Positions 34,687-42,372 of a stretch of DNA of 64,000 nucleotides are shown piece by piece. A program made the position numbers and the translations under genes. Below the pieces are notes generated by a model, which was given only the letters and a program-made list of their open reading frames with translations, made no database searches and had not been told where the DNA came from. Location: assembly GCA_017625435.1 (NCBI GenBank), contig JAGAKX010000033.1:1-64000 (forward strand). Reading direction: 5' to 3'. The number at the start of each line of letters is the position of its first letter. Positions within the stretch are counted from its first letter, which is position 1. The stretch comes from Clostridia bacterium (GTDB taxonomy: Bacteria; Bacillota; Clostridia; Oscillospirales; Acutalibacteraceae).

Positions 34687-35566
34687 GAATACATTCAAAG
34701 CAAATATGAGCTCAGTTTCCAATGTATACCTTGCAATGGGTATCATCGGTATTATTATGCTGGGTCTTATGGTTATCGACTGGACAAAATGGGGAGATAC
34801 GGGCATAGGTCTCGGTCTTGTCATTAAGATTATTGCATCAGTGGCTCTGTGTCTTACTGCCGCTGTCGGTATAATTATGACGCTGACGGGAATAATAGGC
34901 GAATATAACAGAAATATGTTCGGTGCGGAAGGACATCTTACAATGGCTCTTCCCGTAAGAAGCAGTACGCTTCTTCTTTCAAAGTGGCTTGCCGGCTCCT
35001 TCTGGGTGGTGCTCAGCTACTTAGTGCTCTGTGTATGTGCTTTCGGTTCATTTATCTACGTTGTAAAGCACTCGGTAAATATAGTTCAGGGCAATGATAT
35101 GTATTATTCCGTATATGAGCTTGTTATAGAAATGGTAGAACAGCTCTGCTACTCTGCAGGAATTGCCACTCCCTCTGTTGCGGTTCTTTTAAGCCTTGCT
35201 TCAATTTATGCCTTTGACGGTGCCGTAAGACTTATTGTCCTTGTTCTTCTTATTTTCTTCGCTATTACAATTTCACATTGCCGTCCCTTCCACAAAATCG
35301 GAAAATTCGGCAAAATCCTTTACTTCTTCGGCGGCTTCCTTGCCGTAAATGTCTTCTCAAGTATGATAACGAAGTTTATTAAGATTTATATTATCATCTC
35401 CGAAACAAATTATACCTTCACTCTTTCGTCTGCAGAGGTTGCCGCTGCATGGGATCTCGGCTTCGGTGCCTATGCAATTACAAACCTCTACTGTACTGCA
35501 ATTGCCGCCGTATTTGTTTTCCTTGTTACAACGGTGCTTATTGACAGACACGTGAATGTTTCATAA
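34667..35566 (+). CDS. ABC transporter permease
   Basis: A 299-residue membrane protein with about six helices (LAMGIIGIIMLGLMVIDW, SVALCLTAAVGIIMTLTGII, FWVVLSYLVLCVCAFGSFIY and others). The ATG at 34667 (MLGKLTKNTF) has AAGGAGG 9 nt upstream and lies inside the end of the ATPase gene (20-nt overlap). The C-terminus VLIDRHVNVS ends in TCATAA, which also forms the 5' arm of a hairpin element (35561-35682). Two-gene ABC exporter; substrate unknown, perhaps lipid or antimicrobial. Confidence 0.85.
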   Translation: MLGKLTKNTFKANMSSVSNVYLAMGIIGIIMLGLMVIDWTKWGDTGIGLGLVIKIIASVALCLTAAVGIIMTLTGIIGEYNRNMFGAEGHLTMALPVRSSTLLLSKWLAGSFWVVLSYLVLCVCAFGSFIYVVKHSVNIVQGNDMYYSVYELVIEMVEQLCYSAGIATPSVAVLLSLASIYAFDGAVRLIVLVLLIFFAITISHCRPFHKIGKFGKILYFFGGFLAVNVFSSMITKFIKIYIIISETNYTFTLSSAEVAAAWDLGFGAYAITNLYCTAIAAVFVFLVTTVLIDRHVNVS

Positions 35567-35682
35567 TTTTCCTTTCGAAAAATTATGAAAGTGATATTCA
35601 CACCTTTGGTGTGAGTGATGTATTGTCTTGGGACAATGCTTCGGAAGGCTTCGCCTTGTTCCGCTTACGCTCTATGCGGAGT
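35561..35682 (+). repeat. Tandem-hairpin intergenic element A
   Basis: Consecutive hairpins: TCATAATTTT/AAAAATTATGA (35561-35588, includes the stop codon of the permease), TCACACC-ttt-GGTGTGA (35598-35614), ATTGTC-ttgg-GACAAT (35623-35638), GGAAGGC-ttc-GCCTTgTTCC (35643-35662) and TCCGC/GCGGA (about 35660-35680). The first two are joined by GTGATAT, and GTGATG follows the second. The same architecture is seen at 56608-56940. Confidence 0.8.
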
Positions 35683-35705
35683 TTTTACGATTGGCGGTGT
35701 TTTTT

Positions 35706-36311
35706 ATGGATCTTAAAATAATTGACATTACAAAAGACCTTATTACTACAGAGCCCTATCCGGGCGACCCGGCTCCGGAGCTCAGCATCTTTTCCTCAAT
35801 TGCAGGGGGAGACGGCTGTAATATGGCAAAGCTCAGCACCACTCTTCATTGCGGTACCCACGCAGATGCACCTCTTCATTTTATTGAGAACGGCAAAACC
35901 ATAAATTCCGTACCTCTTGAAAAGTTTGTGGGGGAGTGCCGTGTAATTGAGGTTAAAACCGATATGATTACGGGCGAATACGTCGATAAGTATTTTCCCA
36001 AGGGTACTAAAAGGGTGCTCATAAAAAGCGGAGGAAAGGTCTTTTTTGAGAAAACGGGTGCAGAAGAGGCGGCATTTCTCGGCTATGAGCTAATAGGTGT
36101 TGACTCAATGTCAATCGGCTCTCCGGGGGATCAGGTAAATCCCCACAGGGCAATATTGGGTGAGGATGTTGCGGTGCTTGAAAACCTCGATTTGTCCGAG
36201 GTTGAGCCCGGTCCTTATTTCCTCGTTGCAATGCCTCTTAAAATAAGCGGTGTTGAAGCTTCTCCCGTGCGTGCCGTGCTTCTTGACGGCTACGTTTTCT
36301 GGGCAAACTGA
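35706..36311 (+). CDS. Cyclase-family metal-dependent hydrolase (kynurenine formamidase-like)
   Basis: A 201-residue protein of the cyclase/formamidase family. The metal-binding motif HCGTHADAPLHF (about residues 46-57) is the family hallmark HxGTHxDxPxH. Other segments fit: PYPGDPAPELSIF near the start and GVDSMSIGSPGDQVNPHRA, which carries a late histidine. Members hydrolyse N-formylkynurenine, isatin or similar amides; no tryptophan-pathway neighbours are present, so the substrate is open. ATG at 35706 has GGCGGTG upstream. Directly follows the hairpin element. Confidence 0.88.
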   Translation: MDLKIIDITKDLITTEPYPGDPAPELSIFSSIAGGDGCNMAKLSTTLHCGTHADAPLHFIENGKTINSVPLEKFVGECRVIEVKTDMITGEYVDKYFPKGTKRVLIKSGGKVFFEKTGAEEAAFLGYELIGVDSMSIGSPGDQVNPHRAILGEDVAVLENLDLSEVEPGPYFLVAMPLKISGVEASPVRAVLLDGYVFWAN

Positions 36312-36365
36312 GTTTTTTTACAAAATGTTGTCAAAAGTGTTAATATGCTTTGTGTATTTTAATAA

Positions 36366-36394
36366 TTGATAAATTTTTAACATTATTGTAAAAT
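36366..36394 (+). promoter_or_regulatory. Probable promoter of pgk
   Basis: TTGATA (36366-36371), a 17-nt spacer, TAAAAT (36389-36394), about 55 nt before the pgk start. Confidence 0.5.
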
Positions 36395-36449
36395 ATACAA
36401 GGTTAGACAGTTTAAGCAAAACTAAAAAGATATAAAAGGAGTATTTCAC

Positions 36450-37640
36450 ATGAGTTCACTTAACAAAAAGACAGTTGAAGATATCGCTGTCAAAGGCAAA
36501 AGAGTTCTTGTACGCTGCGATTTCAACGTAAAGATGGAAAACGGCGTTATCACAAGCGACAAGAGAATCGTAGCATCTCTTCCTACAATCAAGTATCTTC
36601 TCGATAACGGCGCAAAGGTTATTCTTTGCTCTCACCTCGGACGTCCCAAGGGCGAATTCAACCCCGAATTCTCAATGGCTCCCGTTGCAGCCCGTCTTTC
36701 CGAGCTTCTCGGCTTCGAAGTAAAGCTTGCTTCCGACGTAGTAGGCGAAAGTGCACAGGCACTTGCAGCTGAGGTTAAGGAAGGCGAAGCAGTTCTTCTT
36801 GAAAATGTTCGTTTTGAAAAGGGCGAAACAAAGAACGACGAAGAGCTTTCCAAGAAGTTTGCAGCTCTTGCTGATATTTTCGTAAACGATGCTTTCGGTT
36901 CAGCTCACAGAGCTCACTCCTCAACAGCAGGTGTTGCTGATTACCTTCCCTCTGCAGTAGGCTACCTTATTCAGAAGGAAATTCAGTTCATCGGCGGCGC
37001 TCTTGAGAATCCCCAGAGACCTCTCGTTGCTATTCTCGGCGGTGCAAAGGTTTCCGATAAGATAGGCGTTATCGAAAATCTTATTGACAAGTGCGATACT
37101 CTCATCATCGGCGGCGGTATGGCTTACACATTTATGCGTGCTCTCGGCCACAATGTAGGTACTTCTATCTGTGAAGAGGACAAGATTGACCTTGCAAAGA
37201 GCCTTATGGCTAAGGCTGAAGAAAAGGGCGTTAAGTTCCTTATTCCCGTTGATAACCGCGTTGGTAAGGAATATGCTCCCGATACAGAAAATATGCTTGT
37301 AAATTCCGACGAAATTCCCGAAGGCTGGATGGGTCTTGACATCGGTCCCAGGACAGAGGCTATCTTCGCAGAAGCAGTTAAGGGTGCAGGCACAGTTATC
37401 TGGAACGGACCTATGGGTGTTTCCGAATGGGAAGCATTCGCATCAGGTACAATTGCAGTTGCTAAGGCAGTTGCAGAATCAGGCTCAATCTCCATCATCG
37501 GCGGCGGCGACTCTGCTGCAGCTGTCAAGAAGCTCGGCTTCTCAGATAAGATGAGCCACATCTCCACAGGCGGCGGCGCATCACTTGAATACCTCGAGGG
37601 TAAGGTTCTTCCCGGTATCGCTTGCATTGACGAGAAATAA
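36450..37640 (+). CDS. pgk: Phosphoglycerate kinase
   Basis: A 396-residue glycolytic enzyme making ATP from 1,3-bisphosphoglycerate. Signatures [16 protein letters not shown] (about residues 17-32), [44 protein letters not shown], and the C-terminal nucleotide loop [15 protein letters not shown] followed by [22 protein letters not shown] precedes the ATG. First gene of the pgk-tpiA-gpmI cluster; a stem-loop at 37655-37691 may lower read-through to tpiA. Confidence 0.98.
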   Translation: MSSLNKKTVEDIAVKGKRVLVRCDFNVKMENGVITSDKRIVASLPTIKYLLDNGAKVILCSHLGRPKGEFNPEFSMAPVAARLSELLGFEVKLASDVVGESAQALAAEVKEGEAVLLENVRFEKGETKNDEELSKKFAALADIFVNDAFGSAHRAHSSTAGVADYLPSAVGYLIQKEIQFIGGALENPQRPLVAILGGAKVSDKIGVIENLIDKCDTLIIGGGMAYTFMRALGHNVGTSICEEDKIDLAKSLMAKAEEKGVKFLIPVDNRVGKEYAPDTENMLVNSDEIPEGWMGLDIGPRTEAIFAEAVKGAGTVIWNGPMGVSEWEAFASGTIAVAKAVAESGSISIIGGGDSAAAVKKLGFSDKMSHISTGGGASLEYLEGKVLPGIACIDEK

Positions 37641-37654
37641 TTGAATAATAATAA

Positions 37655-37691
37655 CGGTTTACCGCCATTTTCTGTCGGTAAACCGATTTTT
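37655..37691 (+). terminator. Stem-loop between pgk and tpiA
   Basis: CGGTTTACCG (37655-37664) and CGGTAAACCG (37676-37685), then ATTTTT. It may end pgk transcripts or act as a partial terminator; tpiA has GGAGG right after it. Confidence 0.7.
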
Positions 37692-37705
37692 CGGAGGAAT
37701 ATATT

Positions 37706-38473
37706 ATGAATAAGGCAACAAGAAAAGCAGTTATCGCAGGTAACTGGAAAATGAACAAGACTCCCGCAGAAGCAAAGGCTCTTATTGAAGAAATGAAGCC
37801 CCTCGTAGCAGGTGCTGACTGTGAAGTTGTACTTTGCGTTCCTTTTGTAGATATCCCTGCTGCAGTTGAGGCTGCAAAGGGCTCAAACATTAAAATCGGT
37901 GCAGAAAACATCCACTTCAAGGCTTCAGGCGCATACACAGGCGAAATCGCAGGCAATATGCTCAAGGAGCTCGGTGTTGAATATGTAGTTGTAGGTCACA
38001 GCGAAAGAAGACAGTATTTCGGTGAAACAGACCAGACTGTTAACCTTCGTTCTCTTGCAGCTCTTGAAAACGGTCTCAAGCCCATTATCTGCGTCGGCGA
38101 AACTCTTGAACAGAGAGAGCTCGGCTACACAGAAACTCTTCTTAAGTTCCAGACAAAGATGGCTCTTACAAACGTTTCCGCTGAACAGCTTAAGGACGTT
38201 GTCATCGCTTACGAGCCCGTATGGGCTATCGGCACAGGCGTTACAGCTACTGCTGACCAGGCTGACGAGGGCAACGGCTTCAGCAGAGAGGCAATTGCTG
38301 AGGTTTACGGCAAGGATGTTGCAGAAACAGTTACAATTCAGTACGGCGGTTCAATGAACGCTAAGAATGCTGATGAGCTTGTAGCAAAGGTTAACGTTGA
38401 CGGCGGTCTTATAGGCGGTGCTTCTCTCAAGGCAGAGGACTTCTCAATTATCGTTAAGGCTGCTTCCAAATAA
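37706..38473 (+). CDS. tpiA: Triosephosphate isomerase
   Basis: A 255-residue TIM-barrel enzyme interconverting DHAP and GAP. Substrate loop AGNWKMNKTPAE (Asn/Lys near residues 12-14), catalytic His in VVGHSERRQYFGE (about 96-108), catalytic Glu in VIAYEPVWAIGTG (about 166-178), phosphate loop QYGGSMNAKNA and GGLIGGASLK. Sixteen nt before gpmI, so co-transcribed. Confidence 0.98.
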   Translation: MNKATRKAVIAGNWKMNKTPAEAKALIEEMKPLVAGADCEVVLCVPFVDIPAAVEAAKGSNIKIGAENIHFKASGAYTGEIAGNMLKELGVEYVVVGHSERRQYFGETDQTVNLRSLAALENGLKPIICVGETLEQRELGYTETLLKFQTKMALTNVSAEQLKDVVIAYEPVWAIGTGVTATADQADEGNGFSREAIAEVYGKDVAETVTIQYGGSMNAKNADELVAKVNVDGGLIGGASLKAEDFSIIVKAASK

Positions 38474-38488
38474 GAAAGGGTACAAATA

Positions 38489-40003
38489 ATGAAAAAACCT
38501 GTTGTTTTATGTATTATGGACGGCTTCGGTATCAGAAACTGCGAAGACGGTAATGCCATAAAATTTGCAAAGACTCCCAATCTCGATAAATATTTTTCAG
38601 AAAACCCCTTTACCACAATCGGTGCTTCGGGACTTGACGTAGGTCTTCCCGACGGACAGATGGGTAACTCCGAGGTAGGTCACACAAATATCGGCGCAGG
38701 CAGAGTTGTTTATCAGATGCTTGTTAAGATTTCAAAGTCCATCAAGGACGGCGATTTCTTCAATATTCCTGCACTTATTTCCGCTATGGAAAGCTGTAAG
38801 GAAAAGGGTACTGCTCTTCACCTTATGGGTCTTCTTTCCGACGGCGGTGTTCACAGCCACATTGAACACCTTTTCGGTCTTCTTCAGATGGCTAAGAACT
38901 ACGGTCTCACCAAGGTTTACGTTCACTGCATTATGGACGGCAGAGATGTTTCCGTAACCTCCGGTAAGGGCTTTATTGCTGACGTTGAAGCAAAGTGCAA
39001 GGAGCTCGGTGTCGGCGAAATTGCAACTATTACAGGCAGATATTTTGCTATGGACAGAGACTTCGCATGGGACAGAGTAGAAAAGGCTTATGCCGCTTTC
39101 GTTTACGGTGAAGGCCTTGAAGACAGCGATGCTGTAGGCTCAATGCAGAAGTCCTATGATAAGGAAGTAACCGATGAATTCATCGTTCCCACCGTTGTAA
39201 ATAAGGAAGGAACAATCAAGGCAGACGATTCCGTTGTATTCTTCAACTTCCGTCCCGACCGTGCACGTCAGATCACAAGAACCTTTGTTGATCCCGCTTT
39301 TGACGGCTTTGAAAGAAAGAACGGCTTCTTCCCCCTTAACTTCGTTTGTATGACTCAGTATGACGAAACAATGCCGAATGTAAGTGTTGCATTCCCTCCC
39401 GAAGAGCTTACAAAGACCTTCGGTGAATACCTTCAGGATTGCGGCAAGACTCAGCTTCGTATAGCAGAAACTCAGAAGTATGCTCACGTAACATTCTTCT
39501 TTAACGGCGGTGAAGAAAAGACCTTCAAGGGTGAAGACAGAATTCTTATTCAGTCTCCCGATGTTCCCACCTTTGACCTTCAGCCCGAAATGAGCGCTTA
39601 CCCCGTAAGAGATGCTGTATGCGAAAAGATTAAGAGCGGTGAATATGATGCCGTTATTCTTAACTTCGCAAACTGCGATATGGTAGGTCACACCGGTGTA
39701 TGGGATGCAGCCGTAAAGGCTGTAGAGGCAGTTGACGAGTGTGTAGGCGATGTTGTTGAAGCAACCCTTTCTATGGGCGGTGTATGCTTCATCACAGCAG
39801 ACCACGGCAATGCCGACAGAATGGTAGGCGAGGACGGAAATCCCTTCACTCCCCACACAACAAATCCCGTTCCCTTCTGTGTAGTAGGTTATCCCTGCGA
39901 GCTCAAAGAGGGCGGAAGACTTGCAGACATCTGTCCCACAATGCTTAAAGTTATGGGACTCCAGCAGCCCGAGGAAATGACAGGCGAATGTCTTATCAAG
40001 TAA
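38489..40003 (+). CDS. gpmI: 2,3-bisphosphoglycerate-independent phosphoglycerate mutase
   Basis: A 504-residue alkaline-phosphatase-superfamily enzyme converting 3- to 2-phosphoglycerate with Mn2+. First metal site VVLCIMDGFGIRN (Asp near residue 11), catalytic Ser in MGNSEVGHTNIGAGRVV, the metal site NFANCDMVGHTGV, and TADHGNADRM. Lower glycolysis continues with the two genes upstream; gapdh and enolase are not in the window. Ended by the terminator at 40020-40052. Confidence 0.98.
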   Translation: MKKPVVLCIMDGFGIRNCEDGNAIKFAKTPNLDKYFSENPFTTIGASGLDVGLPDGQMGNSEVGHTNIGAGRVVYQMLVKISKSIKDGDFFNIPALISAMESCKEKGTALHLMGLLSDGGVHSHIEHLFGLLQMAKNYGLTKVYVHCIMDGRDVSVTSGKGFIADVEAKCKELGVGEIATITGRYFAMDRDFAWDRVEKAYAAFVYGEGLEDSDAVGSMQKSYDKEVTDEFIVPTVVNKEGTIKADDSVVFFNFRPDRARQITRTFVDPAFDGFERKNGFFPLNFVCMTQYDETMPNVSVAFPPEELTKTFGEYLQDCGKTQLRIAETQKYAHVTFFFNGGEEKTFKGEDRILIQSPDVPTFDLQPEMSAYPVRDAVCEKIKSGEYDAVILNFANCDMVGHTGVWDAAVKAVEAVDECVGDVVEATLSMGGVCFITADHGNADRMVGEDGNPFTPHTTNPVPFCVVGYPCELKEGGRLADICPTMLKVMGLQQPEEMTGECLIK

Positions 40004-40019
40004 TTTAACATAACAATAT

Positions 40020-40052
40020 GAGACGGTATCTTATGATACCGCCTCTTTTTTA
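40020..40052 (+). terminator. Terminator of the glycolytic cluster
   Basis: GAGACGGTATC (40020-40030), loop TTAT, GATACCGCCTC (40035-40045), then TTTTTT. Nearly identical to the terminator at 40963-40997. Confidence 0.85.
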
Positions 40053-40228
40053 TGCGGAAAACTGCCTTTAGCTTGTAGGGGACGGCGTCGGCATTCCGGC
40101 AGTATGATAGCATTTGAAGTTTTTTGTCTGTGCGTGATGCTCTTTCAGACTTCGTTTTTTTATTATATGCTAACTTATAGTTATTGTTTGATTATAGTGG
40201 TTAGTGTATGATTAATTGTATTTTATCT

Positions 40229-40247
40229 ATACTATTAGTTATAGTAT
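40229..40247 (+). promoter_or_regulatory. Inverted repeat before the XRE gene, possible operator
   Basis: ATACTAT (40229-40235), 5-nt spacer, ATAGTAT (40241-40247), a perfect dyad about 20 nt before the start codon of an XRE repressor. Suggests autoregulation. The rest of 40053-40268 is AT-rich; a short GTAGGGGACGGCG stretch near 40075 is a possible repeat scrap. Confidence 0.45.
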
Positions 40248-40268
40248 CATCTTTAAGGAAGTGTATTG

Positions 40269-40604
40269 ATGAATCTCAACAGTATAGGTAAATATGTAAG
40301 GAAATCAAGAATTGCAAAGGGCTTACGTCAGGAAGACCTTGCCGAAATGATAGATTTGTCATCTGTTTATGTAGGTATGATAGAGAGAGGGGAGAAGGTT
40401 GCTTCTTTAGAAACATTAGTGAAAATTGCTAATGCGCTTGATGTATCAGCAGATTATCTTCTTTGTGAAGTTCTGAAGCACGGATATAAGGCAAAAGATT
40501 CCGTGCTTAATGAAAAGCTTGATTCTGTGTGTGATGAAGACAGAGTTAAAATTTATGACGTTATAGACACAATGATTTCTCATTCAAAGAAAAAATTGAA
40601 ATAA
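40269..40604 (+). CDS. XRE-family transcriptional regulator
   Basis: A 111-residue regulator. The helix-turn-helix is clear: IGKYVRKSRIAKGLRQEDLA, MIDLSSVYVGMIERGEKVAS, LETLVKIANALDVSADYLL (residues 5-64). The C-terminal 45 residues are helical and polar (DRVKIYDVIDTMISHSKKK), probably for dimerisation. ATG at 40269 has AAGGAAGTG upstream. Followed by its own terminator and then a Spo0A-C-like mini-gene. Confidence 0.9.
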   Translation: MNLNSIGKYVRKSRIAKGLRQEDLAEMIDLSSVYVGMIERGEKVASLETLVKIANALDVSADYLLCEVLKHGYKAKDSVLNEKLDSVCDEDRVKIYDVIDTMISHSKKKLK

Positions 40605-40609
40605 AGATG

Positions 40610-40639
40610 AGCTCCGTATTTTTAATACGGAGCTTTTTT
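40610..40639 (+). terminator. Terminator of the XRE gene
   Basis: AGCTCCGTATT (40610-40620), loop TTT, AATACGGAGCT (40624-40634), followed by TTTTT. Confidence 0.85.
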
Positions 40640-40700
40640 GTGTAAAAAAGTTTATGTCCTTTATATTTCAACAAAAAACGACAATAAAAATATGATATAA

Positions 40701-40717
40701 CATAACCAATGGTTATG
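40701..40717 (+). promoter_or_regulatory. Dyad near the mini-gene promoter, possible operator
   Basis: CATAACC (40701-40707), AAT, GGTTATG (40711-40717), with a further ATAACC at 40722-40727. It lies about 40 nt before the small gene start. Confidence 0.35.
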
Positions 40718-40755
40718 ATATATAACCAAAAATAAAGAGAAAGGACATAAAAATT

Positions 40756-40956
40756 ATGAACAGTCAAATTTTAAGTAAAATAGCAGATGAGCACGGTGTT
40801 GAGGCTGCTCAGGTCAAAAGAGATGCGGAAACTGCAATCCGTATTGCGGCTGATAATCCAACACCTTTGTGGTTGGAATTGTTCGGTGAGGGGCATATTC
40901 CCACTATTGATGAATTTCTGGAAAAGGTGAGAGAAAAAATTCAGGAGACAGCATAA
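40756..40956 (+). CDS. 66-residue protein resembling the Spo0A C-terminal domain
   Basis: A short helical protein. Its layout matches the Spo0A effector domain: ILSKIADEHGVEAAQVKRDA (Spo0A: IAKKY..TASRVERAIR), ETAIRIAADNPTP, LWLELFGEGHIPTIDEFLEK (Spo0A: LFGY...PTNSEFIA) and VREKIQ. It lacks the receiver domain and the first helices of Spo0A-C, so it could bind DNA weakly or interfere with Spo0A. AGAAAGG precedes the ATG. Sits between an XRE gene and a terminator almost identical to the one after gpmI. The similarity is by eye. Confidence 0.6.
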   Translation: MNSQILSKIADEHGVEAAQVKRDAETAIRIAADNPTPLWLELFGEGHIPTIDEFLEKVREKIQETA

Positions 40957-40962
40957 AAATCA

Positions 40963-40997
40963 GAGACGGTATCACACGATACCGCCTCATTTTTTTT
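40963..40997. terminator. Bidirectional terminator
   Basis: GAGACGGTATC (40963-40973), ACAC, GATACCGCCTC (40978-40988), ATTTTTTTT; the minus strand ends CTCTGATTTTT. Serves the mini-gene and the convergent DHHW gene. Confidence 0.85.
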
Positions 40998-41006
40998 GTT
41001 CCGTTT

Positions 41007-42356
41007 TTAACCTGCAATGAAGGATGCGAGGTCGCTTACAAGGGAGCTGTTTCTTGTCATTGAAACGTTATTCACGAAGAGAATATCGTTTACGGTATGA
41101 GTTGAAAGGAAGCTTGAAAGTGAGCTTGTGTAGTGTCTGTAGTCAATTACGTAAACTGTCTTGTAATGATATACAAGGAAGGGAACGAATGCGTTACCGA
41201 AGCTTTCCTTTACAACAAGGCAGGCTTCACCGTCTGTAAGGCTTTCATTTGTAATAGTTGAAAGGGGATTGTCGCCGCAGATAAACGTACCGTATTTGTA
41301 GGAAGCGGGTGCGTTTGTCTCGTCGTAAAGCATAGGCATTGAGGTTGTGTTGCCGTATTTATCGGTAATAGTCATTGAATACTGGCAGGGAGGCTTGTAA
41401 GCATCAACTCTGTCGGGAGTGTTCCCGAGAGCAGGGTCTTTGCCGGAATCGTTATAGAAGGTTCCGAGGAAGCCCTCAAAGCTCCAGACCTCATAAGCAC
41501 TTAAGGGAAGGGGAGTTATACCCTTTGCCTGACAGAAGGTTTCGTAGGCATAATAAGCGGCAAGTGCGGTCCAATGGTGGTCTGTACGGAAATAAACGTA
41601 TTCGTCTCTGTGCTGCTTGATATTGTTGAAGCAGTTGAAGGTTTTTACTGCGGTTGCGGAGCCCAGCATATAGTCAATGGCTTGCTTCTGGTCGGAAACG
41701 GAGAGCTTTGCTCTTACCTTTTCATTAAGAGTGATGTCTGTGCTTGTGGGAACAACTGTTGCAAAAACATTTGCCTGAGAAGAGAATTTTGTGCCGGCGG
41801 TGTTAAGTGCCTTTACGTAGTTATCGGCAGTTGACTGAACGAAATTGTAGTATTCGAAGCCTGCATTGTCGCAGATAACAATACTGCTTAATTGTTCAAC
41901 GTGCTGAGCCTCACCCTTGTCTGCAGGGTAGGTTATCTCTTCGGGAGCAAAGGTTTCGGGTTCATTGGTTTCACTTTCCGTTGCAGTTTCACCCTCGGGG
42001 AGTGTTTCTCCGGGTGTGGGTGAGTCGGGAATGACATCACCCTGAGCACCCTCGTTGAAGCCTGCAAGAACACCTGATGTACCGAGGAAATTCTGCATCT
42101 TGGAGTTTAAGTTCATAAGGCTGTCTCTGAAGGGCATTGTGTCTGAGAACCAGGTTGAAATATCGGAAAAATAATCACCTGACATCAATGCCTGAAAGCT
42201 GAATTCGGGGAATTTTGCAAGCTCTCTTTTTTCTGTTTCGGAAACAGTAGGTCTTAAAGGAATAATAAAGCAGATTGTTGAAATTATTATGACGCTGACA
42301 AAGGAAACAGCCAGCTTTATTATTCTGTGTGTTGTTGCGGAAGGAAGTTTTTTCAC
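41007..42356 (-). CDS. DHHW-family / AlgX-like acetyltransferase partner protein
   Basis: A 449-residue protein with an N-terminal membrane anchor (LAVSFVSVIIISTICFIIPL) and an extracytoplasmic domain. YFRTDHHWTALAAYYAYETF (about residues 258-277) is the DHHW signature of the AlgJ/AlgX group, and VVKESFGNAFVPFLVYHY near the end is the expected active-site-like segment. Between them is a Pro/Thr/Glu-rich stretch (PTPGETLPEGETATESETNE). Such proteins complete the transfer of acetyl groups delivered by an MBOAT protein. The MBOAT gene is 16 nt upstream in the same operon, so both likely O-acetylate a cell-wall or surface polysaccharide. Confidence 0.85.
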   Translation of the reverse strand: MKKLPSATTHRIIKLAVSFVSVIIISTICFIIPLRPTVSETEKRELAKFPEFSFQALMSGDYFSDISTWFSDTMPFRDSLMNLNSKMQNFLGTSGVLAGFNEGAQGDVIPDSPTPGETLPEGETATESETNEPETFAPEEITYPADKGEAQHVEQLSSIVICDNAGFEYYNFVQSTADNYVKALNTAGTKFSSQANVFATVVPTSTDITLNEKVRAKLSVSDQKQAIDYMLGSATAVKTFNCFNNIKQHRDEYVYFRTDHHWTALAAYYAYETFCQAKGITPLPLSAYEVWSFEGFLGTFYNDSGKDPALGNTPDRVDAYKPPCQYSMTITDKYGNTTSMPMLYDETNAPASYKYGTFICGDNPLSTITNESLTDGEACLVVKESFGNAFVPFLVYHYKTVYVIDYRHYTSSLSSFLSTHTVNDILFVNNVSMTRNSSLVSDLASFIAG

Positions 42357-42372
42357 TGTTTTTGTCCTCCTC

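Noticed and set aside
40070..40105. GTAGGGGACGGCG segment as a full intergenic repeat
   Set aside because: Only a short stretch resembles the GTAGGGG element; no closing arm is seen.
40756..40956. Treating the 66-codon gene as noise
   Set aside because: It has a ribosome site, an upstream dyad, its own terminator and a Spo0A-C-like pattern, so it was kept.
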